Made by a program: the position numbers and the translations under genes
Assembly (NCBI GenBank): GCA_963921425.1
Contig: OY992840.1
Coordinates: 12,092,501 to 12,156,500, forward strand
DNA length: 64,000 nt
Direction: 5' to 3'
Source: Dryas octopetala
Lineage: Eukaryota; Streptophyta; Magnoliopsida; Rosales; Rosaceae
In this document: one piece after another, positions 11,714-24,199 of the stretch
Layout: each line of letters opens with the position of its first letter
How positions within the stretch are numbered: position 1 is the stretch's first letter
Notes under the pieces: model-generated
What the model was told of the DNA's origin: nothing
The model's input: only the letters and a program-made list of their open reading frames with translations
Databases searched by the model: none

Positions 11714-13366
11714 CTTTGTTGTACCCTATCATGTTCAACACTTTTTGTGATTAAGCCAATGAAGAAAATAAAGACACCATAATTTACCATAATCAGTCAA
11801 ACAAGCTTGAAGTAAGCATTTCTTCCATATTTTCAATGCGTTCTGTACTAAACAGAAGTGACTGTGTAAGCCTAGCTTTGGCATCAAGATAGTCTTAGGG
11901 ATGAGACACATTGTACTGACTACTTGTAGTGTTGCTCACAACCCAATTGGGAATGTCAATCACACAATCTACCTGCTAGGCAGATTCAGTTTCCTAGTAT
12001 GGAATCTCTCGAAGGCTTCATTTGTTTTGCGGTTTTGGCACTTCGACACGGCCAAAATTTCTTTTCCCATGTTTGATAAGTGTGTATTACTTTGGTTTGC
12101 CTTTGTCTATGTATATACAAAACTCACAAAATAGAAATTTTCTGTGTCTTTGCTTCAGCGTATGCATGTCATGGTTGAATCAGTTAGAATAGTTACAAAT
12201 ATTAGTTCAAGAAATAAACAATATGAAAGACTTTTTTTTTTTAAACGAGTGAGGCTTTCCATATGGAAAGAATATCTCATCCAACTTGATTTCCTCATTC
12301 TTTTGCAATACTGATCCCCCATAAGGCCATAATCCTTTCTGGGTTGCTTAAGAAAAGGGTATCTTGAAAACAAACAATTGTCGCAGAAAATGATCATTTC
12401 TAGGTTCCCCAAATAATAGTTTGCTTGCCGGTGGTGCTATTTAACTTTTCTTTTTAACTTTTTCTCGGCTTACATAGTATTCTACATTTCTACTATTCTT
12501 ACATTGATTCTATAATACTTTTAAAAAATAATAATAATACAGTGTGCATTTCATCACAAAGGTTGAGAAAGAAAAGTTAAAAACAAAAGTTGATACAAAC
12601 AGCATTTTCCTTAGCTTCTACGAAGGTTGGAGCAAAAATTTCTAGATGCACCGCGGATTTCCACTAAACTAAAATTTTTTGACGCGTGTTTACTAGCAAA
12701 TCGCATCTGGCGCACTGAAAAATTACTGAAATTGGAGGGGAATGTCTAGCCATGCATGAAATAATGAAAAGCCTTCATCTTCAAAAGTCAAACCATCACC
12801 TGATGATTTTTTTTTTGGCCACTAAACCATCACATGATGATTAAATACACAGGAAGACTTTAAAACTTAAAAAAATTTCAACTCTCTTGTTTGTCTAAAG
12901 CGAATCACATGTCCTCCACAAGTGTTATTAAAGAATTCAGAAAATAAAAAATGAAGAAAAGGCTGTATATGGTTAGATATCTAAAACACTCAAGGCATTT
13001 CGCCTATATTAGTATCACATATGAAAATATATAAAGCTGTTACTAAAGGTTGTTCTTAAACACTATGTCACAGCAATCCAGATAAAGGGCTATTTGTCAC
13101 ACCTTATTCTCAGAATATAGATCATATATATCTGAGCATTATACACATGTACTATATAAACTATTGACCATAAAACCAATATTAGATCGTTCCCTTTCAC
13201 TTACTAATACAAACTCCTTGAAAATGCTTCGGTCGATTTCTGTTTGTTGGTCTCTTCAGATTTGGCGACCGACTTAAAATGCCAGAAAACACTGAAGGTA
13301 CAAGAAACATTTGATCATCGATACTCGAAACTAACACTGGAAAATGTATAGTTTTTACCACCAGTC
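11714..13366. other. Convergent intergenic region
   Basis: This lies between the 3' ends of the thioesterase gene (+) and the AAA ATPase gene (-), so both 3' UTRs are here. The only defined element is the micro-insertion at 12809-12823. I see no other gene. Confidence 0.5.
12809..12823 (-). mobile_element. Poly(A) micro-insertion with 19-bp TSD
   Basis: The 15 bp insert TTTTTTTTGGCCACT (AGTGGCC plus A8 on the minus strand) lies between two 19 bp direct repeats, 12790-12808 and 12824-12842, which differ at one base. An identical insert with a different duplication is at 44720-44734. Confidence 0.75.
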
Positions 13367-13716
13367 TCATAGGAAATAAGTTAACTGCTCCTTCTTTCTT
13401 GACCCCCCTTCGCCGTATAGGTTGTTCCACTGCTTCAATTCATTCATCATAGATCCCTCAGCTGCAAAGCTAGCTGCAACCTGCATTCCAAATCATAACA
13501 AGTATTAAAGCTGATATCCAAATTATCAAATGGCAATAAACCAATAGGAATGCCAACACTTGATGCATCAGCAATGTCAGATGCTGGATCTTTAATCCAG
13601 GAACATGTCAAATTCATGGCTAATGTATGTAACAAAAACCAAAGGTCCAAAACCAAGCACTTCACAGAGACACAACTCAAAAAGAAAGTTGAGAAAGCAA
13701 TAGAACATTTGATTTT

Positions 13717-13758
<42 letters not shown>

Positions 13759-16700
13759 ATTGGAAAGGGAAACGCATTTTGTGCCACATTAATGAGAAAA
13801 CTCTTGCTAGTAACATCATGCCCAACACACACACAGAAATCATACCTGAGTCTTCGCCAGCTTGAAGTCTTCCATATTTAAGGGTCTGAGGACGATTACT
13901 CGTTCTTCTTTTGTATCTGCTGGGGCAGCTTCTGGATTCCGTCCTTCTAAATGAGCATCTTGTGGATTTTGTCCTCCTGCAGCTCTCTTCTTTTTCTCCT
14001 AAAAGAAAATCATTGATCATTGAATTCAAGTTACTCCAGCATCAGATTAAGCCTTGATTTAAACTATAGAAATAGATACTCTTACCATATCCTTCTTTCT
14101 CTCTGCCTGTATTAATTCCCTAACCGGCCGATAGGCAGCTGTTGTACACAAGTTCTGTGAAAAAGTGATGTCACTGTCAGTTTTACCTAAGTATGCATTG
14201 GACCTCCAAACAACCAAACATATAACCAAAATGCTGACCTTGAGATCACTTCCACTAAATCCTTCAGTCATAGTTGCAAGCTCCTTGTAGTCTAGTCGTT
14301 CTTCCACCTTATCTTTTGCCAACAGAGTTCTCAGAATCATTTCTCTGTTCTCCACAGTTGGTAACCCCACCAAAATTCTGTTTTACACCAGCACTATCAT
14401 AAGAAAAATTGTTTGAGCAATTTTAATGTTACCGATTCCATTGAATATCAAATATGGTACCTCTACATTACAGACTTGCTTTCATCTATTTTCTCTTCAC
14501 AAATGTCAGTTTGCTATCACAAAGTCCATACTGATAACATCAAGTAACAGAATATATGGCACCATTATAAGTTATCAAAGATGCGTTGGTACCTGCGTTC
14601 AAAACGCCTGATAATTGCTTCATCAAGGTCAAATGGCCTGTTGGTTGCAGCAAGAACAAGAATTCGCTCTCCTTGGTTAGTCATAAGCCCATCCCAATGA
14701 GTCATAAATTCATTCTTTATCTTTCGCATGGCTTCATGCTCTCCAGCTCTTGTTCGCTGCCCGAGCATGCTGTCAACCTCATCTACAAAGATGATAGTTG
14801 GAGAGACTTTTCCTGCCAGGGTGAACAAAGCTCGAACATTTTTCTCATCTTCACCGAACCATTTAGAAGTAATGGTTGACATGGATACGTTAATGAAGCT
14901 TGCTCCAGCCTCCCCAGCAATGGCCTTCGCCAGCATAGTCTTCCCACTGCCAGGGGGACCAAATAGCAATATACCTCTACAAGGCTTCAGAAGGCCTCCG
15001 TTGAAAAGATCTGGCCTCCGCAGAGGGAGCATTACCAATTCCTGAAGGGATTCTTTAATCTCATCCAAGGCGCCAATATCAGCAAATGTTACACCAATCT
15101 CATGGGCTGGTATGACCTCTGGTCTTATGCGCTTCTCAAATTCATTATCGGGTTCCTGATAAGTAATACATGGTGATATCTCAATTTCAATACTAATGGA
15201 ATATTAGGGGAAGAAAGACATACATATACTGCATAAACTCTACAAAGGACATGAAATCTATGAGTAAAAATGTTCACGAAACAATAACAATATACTCTTC
15301 ATGTTTTCTTCTAGTATGTTTGTGGGTGCGTGTATGTTAAATAGCTATCAGGCACAAGAGTAAAGAATTAAAGAAGAATGGCGACGCACAACAGCTTTTG
15401 GTGCTGGAACTGAAGTCTCTGCCGGTGCAGCTAATGTCTCTGCTCCAGGTTTGTTTTCAGGGGCTGTGGTTTCAGCTTTTGTTTCCATATTCACACCACC
15501 AGCCCCTTCCTTTTCTGCTGCCTATGATTAATACAGAAAAATCAGAAACTGATTACTCTAGTACTCCATATATTTCCTTGAGTTACTGAACAATCAAACA
15601 CAAGTATAACGAACCTTAAATGGTTCAGCCCGGGCTTCCAGCTTCATTGTATCTTTGCCACTGAATTTGCTCTCCTGGAATATACTTAGTCCATGGGACA
15701 AACTGTTTTGCAGCCAAGACAGTAAATACACAGAGTGGACATAGTAAGAAAACCATTTAAAAAAATGTATAATAACCCTACCTCTTGGACGAAATCACGA
15801 GTTTTCCATTTCTGTATTCAGGATCTTTGTTATTCATTAAATGATAAGAAACTGCTGATACCACAATCTCTTCTATATAGTTACTGAGATCAATTGTGTC
15901 TGCAATGCAGATTGAACCCAGATCATCACAATCAAGATCATTAGCTGAAAGTACTTCCATGATGTGGTTTTTGTTATCCTGAACCTGAATCATTTTCATA
16001 TCCTCCTCTAGTTGAGTGTTCCAGCTGACAAGATGGGATTCATTTTCAGGAGGCCTGATCTCAATGTTGTAAGGGAAAAGAGCGGTAAGCCTCTCGTCAA
16101 CCTCTCTGTAGTCGTTACCCAGATCCACCATTCGTGAACCAAGGATCAGCACAGATCCAGATAGTTTCTGCAACATTTTCTGGAACAAGTTATATATCCT
16201 TTGCGATCTAAATACGAGCTTGTCAGCATCCCTAAGGTACAGCACAATGGGACTGGTTTTTGAGACGTAAACCAAAACCTGAAAGTAAATACAAAGTTTA
16301 TTTCAGAGATCAATATCCTGGTGGGGAAATAAATGAAAAGCAAAGTCAAAAACTTTGTACAGAACCATAGGAAAATACATGGTAGCATGTTGTTGAGAGG
16401 TAAAAATCACAATATAGCACAAAAGAGTATCATTAATTACCTTGTACAGGGACTGTATAAGAAGCTTCTCATCAAAAGACCAGCTGCTCGTGCGCTTAAG
16501 AGGAGCTAAAAAATGTGAAGGGTTCATCAGAAGCAGAAAGGAGAACAGAAGAGGAGGGAGAAGAAAAGCTACAGCAAGTATATGCCATTGAAGAACATGA
16601 AACCACAAATGTTCTCAGCATAAAAAATATGGCATGATTTTTAGTTAATGCAATTTCAATTTCAATCTCTAAATAATTTATTTAAAACAATAATTCAAAT

Positions 16701-18499
16701 AAAATTTCCCCTTTTTTTTTCTGTCCTTTAATGCTTCAACATAATTCCAACAGAACAGAACCAAGTCACAGACTTTTACTTTGACGACACATTGTAAGCA
16801 GATTTTTTTAACATTTCGTTACAATACCATGCCAGCCGAACCGAGACATATTGGTCTTTGGTTGTAAGACAAAGCCAACATGCTATGAAGGGACCAGCAC
16901 ACATTGTAAGCAGATTGTAACACATAGCGGTAAAGACCAATAAACAGCCAGCTCTGTCTTGTAACAAACAGAAGCATTTTTTTTTTCAATGATTTTCTTT
17001 TTCAGGTATACTTGATAGGAAAGTACCTGGATTTGCGGGAGTGCTCTGAGAAGTAAGGTTACTGATATTAGCCGAAGCAGAAAAATTTCTACGAAGCTTT
17101 GGAGGATTAGGAGAACCTTCTATCCCCCTGCCGTTACAGGATTAAGATATTGTTAATATATAGTTAAATAAACCAGTAAGGAACTAACATATTTCCCTTT
17201 AAATTAGTCAAAAGACATTTTCCAATGGCCCTCCAATACCTTGATCGAATATCCACGCCGCTGCTTTGCCTTCGTAAGTTGCCTACAACCAGATTTCCTG
17301 GTAAGTGCTATGTGTCATAGGTAGAGAATCACAGAATACTATTTAGAAGGAAAATTGAATAATGATCAGAAAATATCCACCAAAATATATACTTAATAGT
17401 TTTCAACAGCACCTTTGACTTCTTCCCTTGGAGGAAAGATTGAAAATGATCCAAATAGAGAAGAGACCCGCTCTAGTGTCAACTCCGAATTGGACCTTTT
17501 AAAAGCCTACAAAACAACATAACAATTTGTAAGTTAACAAACATATGGAAATTAAATATGTGACCCATCATGCAAACTTGGAAGCATGATAAAATAGGAA
17601 GGCAACCCATTTAAGTTAAAGTCTATACAAAGATCCCCCGATAGAAAAAAAAAAAAAAAAAAAAAAAAAATTAAGGATGTTCTATATTGATTTCAAACAT
17701 GAACATACTGGAAATAATTAACTTAAAAGGAAAACTTACAGATGCTTTGTTGGAACTACCATATTTGCTCTGAACCTGTACAAACCCAACCATGATAAAC
17801 ATTAGTAGAAGAGTAAAAACCAAAAAATATAAATATATATAACAGTGAGTGTCCATACTATTATTCACCTTTAGAGAAAAATCGGTTACATCTAGGAGCA
17901 ACAACTTGGCTTGGAAGTAATGGGCCAAAGCCTTGGCAAGCAGTTGTTGGTAAAGTTCTTCCAAGATAGAAAACAGAGTAAATACAGAGATTATGATGAT
18001 GATGATGATGATATTAATATACAGAAAATTAGAGATTGCAGAGATTACAAACCAGCAGGACCAGAGAGCAAAATGGCTCGACTTGCAGGAGAGAGATTTC
18101 GGGTGTACTTGGAAACCTCAGCGCTCTTGAGATGGACATAGGCAGCACTCGTCAGCAACACTCGCGTCTGTTCACTGTAAATGAACCCAAAAACTAGAGA
18201 CTTTCAAAATCTTGAGGCCGAGAAATTAAGATTGAATTGAGGAGATTTGAGATATGGGATATTAAATGGTACGTAGTGAACCTGAGATAGTAGGGGAATT
18301 GGTCGAAGGTGACGTTGGAGTCTCGGCCATCAACGATCTGTCGTATCAACTCCTGCTCGACCCGCTCGGGTGTGACGCCGTTGGCGAAGCCGTCGTTTCC
18401 GGCCCATTTGCTCATGGTCTGACCCGATGCCAGCCCAAGCCCAACCCCCACTCCCATCCCCACTCCCAGCGCCGATAACAGAATGCCTTTCTGTTCCAT
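13367..18499 (-). CDS. DAA1-type AAA ATPase
   Basis: Sixteen exons, in coding order: 18282-18499, 18053-18174, 17869-17957, 17740-17775, 17413-17506, 17240-17282, 17027-17127, 16441-16505, 15782-16278, 15615-15702, 15390-15521, 14593-15155, 14239-14377, 14086-14154, 13846-13998, 13367-13480. All phases agree and give 840 residues. The N-terminus (MEQKGILLSALGVGMGVGVG) is a Gly/Val-rich hydrophobic segment that could anchor the protein in a membrane. A degenerate N-terminal ATPase-like region follows. The single active AAA domain has Walker A GPPGSGKT at residues 561-568, Walker B IIFVDEVD at 616-623, and the Arg-finger segment IIRRFERR. The C-terminus SRKKEQLTYFL is typical of the Arabidopsis DAA1/At1g64110 group, near spastin/MSP1-like AAA proteins. 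The ATP-driven substrate is unknown. A (GA)n tract and a poly(A) run lie in introns. The family call is firm; the cellular role is inference. Confidence 0.92.
13721..13757. repeat. (GA)n microsatellite in an intron
   Basis: About 18 GA units in the last intron of the AAA ATPase gene. On the coding (minus) strand it is a pyrimidine tract about 240 bases upstream of the final acceptor. Confidence 0.95.
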
Positions 18500-20493
18500 C
18501 TTTCTCTCTGTTTTTGTCTCTGTTTCTGTCTCTGTTTTTTGTGTCTGTTTTTGCCCTTCAAACAACGTACACAATCGGATTCATTGAGCTTCGTCGTTAA
18601 AGAACCAAACTTTGCAACAAAACTCAACCTCTCTGCAATTCCATTCGAATATTAACCGCTACAAACGACCGGAACCATAAAAAAGCTTCAATTTTTCGTG
18701 CCAGGGATGTAAGCAAACGTGTCGGGAACGATCGAAAGCCTCCAAATAAAATTTTTGTGACACAAAAATCTGAAAAAATCGTTTGTTGTTGGCTGGCTCA
18801 GAGCAGTCTCGGACAGAGAGAGAATTGAAGAAAGGCCGAATTTGACGAATTTCTAAACCTCGAATGGCTTATTTTGTCTGTGTGTGTTTTGGTGGCGAAA
18901 GAAGTGGATCGCCGGGAAAAGGTGGGTTAATGGCGGCGGAGAGAGAGTGGTGGTGAAGAGGTTAGTTTCCCGCTTTTGCCGGGCTGTCTGTTTCTCTCTC
19001 TCTCGGTGTTTTTTTGAGATTTTAAAGACAGAAACAGAGAGAGAGAGAGAGAGTGTGTGTGTGTGTGTGTGTGTGAGTGTTTGGGTGTCACTGTGTGCTT
19101 TCGTTACGTGTCGATGTTTGGACGTCTTGGGTTTCGGTTTGGACAGTTTATTGTGGCTTCGGTCCTTGGGATTTGAAGTCTCTTTGACCCTCTTTATTAA
19201 AAAAACCAAAATCTAAAAGTAAATAATAAATCAATATTTGTTGATTATCATGTAATCCAATAATGCAAAATTTAGTATATTCTTCTTGCTCATTTACAAT
19301 ATTGTTGAGAAATTTAATTACGGTGAAATAATTAGAAGAAATTATCATGATAATTGCGAAAAGACTAATAAGTATCTAATTTGACGTATTTTTGTGTAAA
19401 ATGATACAATGAAATGCAATTATATACACGTAGTTTATATTAAATTGCAATTAATCTCAAATATTTAATTCAAGGACAGAACATAATGTAACCATCCCAA
19501 GTTTTCAAATTTTGTAAACCTAAAATCCTCCAAAAACTATGTTTATAGCATGTTGATAGTTGGTAGATTCTAAAAAATGTTGATGGTTGGGAGGTTTTAA
19601 AGGTAGACTACATGACAAAAATACCATATTTTTAATAAATATATGATAGTTGCATCATCATTTCGTGCATTTCATTAAATATTTTAATATTGATTGCAAC
19701 TCAATGCACAAAACTACATAAGTATGATTATATGTTAAACAATAAAATGAAATTTGAAAACCCTAACAAATTATAGGGAGTAGTAAAAGTTTATAAACTG
19801 GGATTTAAATCCTCTATAGCTCTATTAGTTTATGACACACTTTGTTAAGACAAAGTCCCCGGGAAATTACATTGTTAGAACCAAAATTGTGTAATATTTA
19901 TTTATGAGAGTATGGGAGGGGCCGAGTGGGGGTGTCAGGTACGTAGTTGCTACTTGCCACTTGGTTTTGTATTTTATGGACTTCGAAATAAAGTGTCAGC
20001 AGCTGCAGCCTGATAGAGCCCAAATGGGAGAAGAGGATAAGCTTCAACATCACCAACTTTGTAGTTTGTACCTCTCCACTAACCGCACCTGTCTACTTCT
20101 CCTACATATCTCCACCCTTCAAATTCGATCAGAACCCACATCAAATGGCTGACGTTCAACGGCTCTGATGAATTTGCTAGACTTGGACTAATTGGCATGT
20201 AGCCTTCATTCATGTGTATCTGTTGGATTGGATGTTGTTCATATGACTGTCTCATCTGTGTCACCCCCTATGTGCACATCTGAGAGTGAATATCAGACGA
20301 CATTTCCTTTTGGGTTATTGGCCAATCCATTACTCAATGCCTGCATGTAAATATCAGAATATGTGATCATGTTAGAACGTATAATTTTTTTCGAATTAGT
20401 GTTACGTATTTATCTCTTTTACTATTAAGTTTATAATATACAACTTATTAGAAGTAATGAAATTCAACGAAAAACCGAGATCTTTGCCATAAA
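18500..20493. other. Upstream region of the AAA ATPase gene
   Basis: The first few hundred bases should hold the 5' leader and promoter of the AAA gene. From about 19200 the DNA is AT-rich. A short GA/GT microsatellite lies at 19036-19076. I see no further gene. Confidence 0.5.
19036..19076. repeat. Compound (GA)n(GT)n microsatellite
   Basis: A run of GA units passes directly into about 12 GT units. Frames on both strands here are low complexity. Confidence 0.9.
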
Positions 20494-20960
20494 TGATTAA
20501 CTTAATATACATTGTGGTCAATCTATGACAACTTCTGTTTTAGGGCATAATAGTTGTCTAACTTGTAGGGCTAGCGTTTCAAGCAACTTAGACTAATTTT
20601 CTAAGTTGAATATCTACTTATCTACCCAAGGCCTCCTAAATCCTTGGATCAGCTCTGCTAACATGGCATCATAGGCTTGTTTGTAGCCGGTCCTAGGTTC
20701 AAATCCTCAATTTTTTAATTATGTCTTAATTTATCTATTAGTAATTAGTATATGTCAGCTTTACATGTGCAGATTAAAGTTGCACATGAAGGAGTGTTAA
20801 TTTGATATACATTATTAGCACATAATATATGCATATTCCGACTTACACGTGAAAAAAGATGTTAACTTGATATGCATTATTGGTTTATTGCAGTTTATCT
20901 ATACATGAATACATGCATACATGCCAATAAAATTATAGAACAATGCTCTTGGGGATGTGT
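20494..20960 (+). mobile_element. Degenerate TRIM-like retroelement
   Basis: A left LTR-like segment starts near 20494 (TGATTAACTTAATATACATT) and ends with CTAACA at 20663. Directly after it, TGGCATCATAGGC resembles the initiator-tRNA-Met primer-binding site TGGTATCAGAGC. An internal stretch of about 130 bp contains GGTTCAAATCC. A purine stretch (GAAGGAG) then precedes a second LTR start, TGTTAATTTGATATACATT, at 20795. A third similar start (TGTTAACTTGATATGCATT) follows near 20861, so copies may be nested. Small size, no coding capacity and LTR-PBS-PPT-LTR order fit a terminal-repeat retrotransposon in miniature. The LTRs are diverged, so the element is old. Confidence 0.5.
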
Positions 20961-21986
20961 CTGTCCGCCCCAATGTCCTCTGTTTTTTTGTGAGCTTAAA
21001 GGCCCTCTGTTTGTGCCTTTGGTTCTTTCTTAAATTCACAGTATTTGAAAGCAGATTCTATGGGAATCAGGACCGGCAAAAACATTGAACATTTGATACC
21101 ATTATGTGGGTCACGTCCTGTGGGTAATTATAGTATAAAGGTGCCTCACTGTATCTGAACTACTCCCATAAATGGCAGGCAAGGTTTGGCTCAGTGTGGA
21201 TATCCACTACAGCTGTATTGCACGTGACATGGAGACAGGAGAAGGCAACAGAGGCATTGTCATGCAGTTCAAGTAATTAAGCTAGCAATTGGGATTCGTT
21301 TATGGTGATCACGGTGCAAGCCTAAAGGTGACTTCTCTGTGTATTTATATGTATGACTGCAACTTTTACATTCTCCAATTACACCCTCTCTTACCCAATA
21401 AGCTACCTCTCTCATTGGAGTATTACCCAAAATTAGCTTTTGGGTATTTGCAAGACTTAATATATATAGAATGCATATAGACCCTAAAAAATATGTCAAT
21501 GTGAGACACTGAGACTGTCACACTTTTGTACAATTTTTAGAGCATGCATTTTGGTTCATGTGGGCGTTTTTAAGTCACAGAAGCACCATTTCACGAGCAT
21601 GACCCAAACTTTTTGTTTCCTTTTCTTTTTCGTAATCAGAGTATGTGTCACCCCATCAAAATGGTATGTGCAATACACGGAGGACTATCATTTTTATATA
21701 TATCTCAGTACATTACAGATACAATGAATGGCATATGTATCGAAATATCTCCTGACAACTTTGATATCAATGACTTCAAATTGTTAAAGAGCATGCAAGT
21801 AGAAGTTTTTTTGTATTTGCCTGGCGGACTTTGTATAACGAATGATATCAAATCTAGTATAACGAAAGAAAGAGAGATTGGATCATTGGATGAGATGGGA
21901 ATGGCTGCAAGTGTGTTTAATGCCTTACGAGTCATAGAAGCTAGAGCCTGTGATTTCGATGTACATAGAGTGTGTTTATATCACAT

Positions 21987-22009
21987 ATAATATATATATA
22001 TATATATAT
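21987..22009. repeat. (AT)n microsatellite
   Basis: About 11 uninterrupted AT units. Confidence 0.9.
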
Positions 22010-22296
22010 GTAGTTGTTTAATTCTTAGATAAAATTCATTTTTAATGGCAATGCTTAACAAAAATTGGGAGTACAAACTTTGATGTATGAGATCAGACTT
22101 GTTGTGTATGATACACAAAAAGAGGAAAGATGAATTCAAGTAAAAGAAATGGATGATGGCAATTGGCAACAACTTGTCCTTTGGAATTTTATCTTTTTAT
22201 GTGACAGAGCAGCCTTTACAACAGCTTCTGCAACATTTTTTCCATAAGAGCATAGCTGACTAGGCAATGCAAAAAATCCAAAAAAAAATGGTAAGG

Positions 22297-22300
22297 AAAA
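22297..22300 (-). terminator. RNA polymerase III terminator (TTTT)
   Basis: On the minus strand TTTTCC follows the tRNA 3' end with no gap. A run of four T is a sufficient Pol III stop signal. Confidence 0.75.
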
Positions 22301-22384
22301 TGTCAGAAGTGGGATTTGAACCCACGCCCTCGTTAGAGGACCAGAACTTGAGTCTGGCGCCTTAGACCACTCGGCCATCCTGAC
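22301..22384 (-). tRNA. tRNA-Leu (anticodon CAA), intronless
   Basis: The 84-base minus-strand sequence folds as a class II tRNA. The acceptor stem pairs GTCAGGA with TTCTGAC, followed by discriminator A. The A box is TGGCCGAGTGG and the B box is GGTTCAAATCC. The anticodon loop shows ACTCAAGT, giving anticodon CAA for UUG Leu codons. A long variable arm (GGTCCTCTAACGAGGGC) is expected for Leu. There is no intron and CCA is not encoded, as in nuclear genes. Confidence 0.96.
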
Positions 22385-23033
22385 TGATTGTTAATAACTG
22401 CTCTCACTTATGATTTTAAACTTGCAAAAGACATGTGATAAAATACCACAAATGCAAATTGTAGTGACACCTTGTTACTTGTTAGTCGTGTACGGTGTAC
22501 CATACAAAATTTCTTTTACCGAAACATTTAAACAAAATTCGATGCATATCTCAGAGGCCGTTTCATAATTTTAAAAAATTATTAAATTATGTAAAATAAG
22601 TTATTTTACTTATTTACTGTATAGTTATTCTGTAATTAGGCATTTAAATATATTTGACGTCACAAAACAACATGAGTCTTATCGAAGAAGAAGAATTAAT
22701 TAAATATATAAATAAAAGTGACCCTAAAATTGAACTTATGGAGATAATGAAACTAACTTAATTTTCTTAATTTTTTATATAAAATTTAAACCTATAAATA
22801 CTAAAACTAAAAGTAAAATTGAACACCAATTAATGATCTTGTTTTTGTGTGTGTATTTGATTTGAGTGTTAATTTGGAATTGGAATACAAATGCAAGACT
22901 CACTTAATGAATTGAATATTGAATATGTAGAATAAGTGAAGAACAATCAGGGTGTTAAATTTCGAAGTTTTCGGCGAAATTTCGCCGAAAATTTTGATTT
23001 TTAGGGGTGTTGAAATCGAAACCCATATTTGCT
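22385..23033. other. AT-rich intergenic DNA
   Basis: Upstream flank of the tRNA gene. Near 22955-23000 the motif CGAAATTTCGCCGAAA leads into the following repeat element, so the true left end of that element may lie here. Confidence 0.45.
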
Positions 23034-23239
23034 AAAATTTCGGGATGATTTCGTCGAAATTGTCGAAATCATCGAAATTTTCGACGGTGGTTTTCGATCT
23101 GGTTTTGGAGCTGGGTTTTTGCAGAAAAATGGAGAGGTTGCAGGGGGGAGATCGAGGGAGAAAGAGGGGTGGCGGCAGGGCGGCGGCAAGGGGAGATCGA
23201 GGGGGAGAGAGAGGCGACGGCAAGGGGAAGATCGAAGGA

Positions 23240-23355
23240 GAGAGGCGAGGGCAGAGGGCGACGGGGCGAGGGCAGGGGGCGACGGGCCGAGGGCAGGGGC
23301 GACGGGCCGAGGGCAGGGGCGACGGCGGGGGAGATGTAGGGGCGACGGGCCGAAG
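23240..23355. repeat. G-rich 20-bp tandem repeats
   Basis: The 20 bp unit GACGGGCCGAGGGCAGGGGC occurs twice exactly at 23281-23320, with degenerate copies on either side. Many GGG and GGGG runs make G-quadruplex formation plausible on the plus strand. Confidence 0.85.
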
Positions 23356-23402
23356 AAGAAATGCAGAAAAACAACTTGCTGCCTGCTGGAGAGTGGAGCC
23401 TC

Positions 23403-23511
23403 GGGGGAAAAGAAAGGAAAGGGAAAGGAAGGAAAAAAAAAAAAAGAAGAAAAAAAAAAAGAAAAGAAAAAAAAGAAAAGGAAGGAAAGAAAAAGAAGAA
23501 AAAAAAAAAGG
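23403..23511. repeat. 109-base homopurine tract
   Basis: An uninterrupted run of A and G on the plus strand. Mirror-like AAGGAAAGG segments within it could support triplex (H-DNA) formation. The two long Arg/Lys-rich frames through it are low-complexity artefacts. Confidence 0.95.
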
Positions 23512-24056
23512 TTTAGGGTTGATTGGGGTTTGGGGCCTTTGGGTTAATTGTGAAGAAAAAATATAGTTTGGGGTTTCGTTTGCCCGTTTTGGAGTTTCGT
23601 TTAGTTGTTTTTAAACCCTAAACTAGTAAACTATAATATATTTTTATATAAAAAATAATTTAAAGTACTCTAAAGGGCTTAAACCATAGTATCATATACC
23701 ATATCCTAAATAATATAGAATATAGATTATAAAATATATAGGGTTTAGTGTATATATTATAGAGTATAGATAATATACTAATTTCATTTTATACTAATTT
23801 TATTTAACAGTATTTGTCTCCAGCGTGCATTATATTTATCTTATATAACATGAAACCTACTATATAATTTGGTTTCTTCAATATTTTTTATCAATTTAGT
23901 AGATAATATGATAAATAAACATATGGTAAAGTTTCATTCAAAATTTTCGTATTTTGATAATAATTTCCATCATTTCCATCAAATTTTTGTCGAAATTTAA
24001 AAATCTTCGAAATTTCCGTCGAAATTTCCATCGAAATTTCCTCGAAACCCGAAATT

Positions 24057-24199
24057 TTATTCCTTGAGAACAATACATTTAATAATTAAATTTAACATGA
24101 AATCTATAATTTATTGAAGTAAATCTAACCCTTAAGTACTTATCCTCGTATTAAGTCATTTAGATCAGTAAGAAATTATACATTTAACCAGTTAGATTC
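24057..24199. other. AT-rich spacer
   Basis: No feature seen. Confidence 0.4.

Larger units (their letters stand above)
20961..22300. other. Gene-free region
   Basis: A 125-codon plus-strand frame at 21613-21990 has no recognisable domain and I do not treat it as a gene. A possible micro-duplication of CCTCTGTTT lies around 20978 and 21004, flanking a T-rich insert. Confidence 0.45.
23034..24056. mobile_element. Terminal-repeat element with G/purine-rich core
   Basis: The left end (AAAATTTCGGGATGATTTCG) and the reverse complement of the right end (AAAATTTCGGGTTTCGAGG) match at the terminus. Both termini consist of reiterated GAAATTTCGA-like words, so they form an imperfect inverted repeat of about 100 bp. 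The interior is very different: G-rich tandem repeats at 23240-23355, a 109-base pure purine run at 23403-23511, then AT-rich DNA. This fits a non-autonomous DNA transposon, perhaps of Mutator type. No transposase frame is visible, and I found no clear target-site duplication. Confidence 0.45.

Noticed and set aside
20695..20705. GGTTCAAATCC taken as a tRNA B box (SINE or tRNA gene)
   Set aside because: No cloverleaf forms around it. The LTR-PBS-PPT order of the surroundings fits a TRIM element better.
20978..21012. Possible further micro-insertion between two CCTCTGTTT copies
   Set aside because: The repeat is only 9 bp and the insert lacks the GGCC(A)n form of the others; too weak to list as a feature.
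21613..21990. 125-codon plus-strand frame
   Set aside because: No recognisable domain, no splice partners, odd composition; consistent with chance in AT-rich DNA.
23029..23566. Two overlapping 172-173-codon plus-strand frames rich in Arg, Gly and Lys
   Set aside because: They run through G-rich tandem repeats and a pure purine tract. Open frames here follow from base composition (no T means few stops), and no domain is visible.
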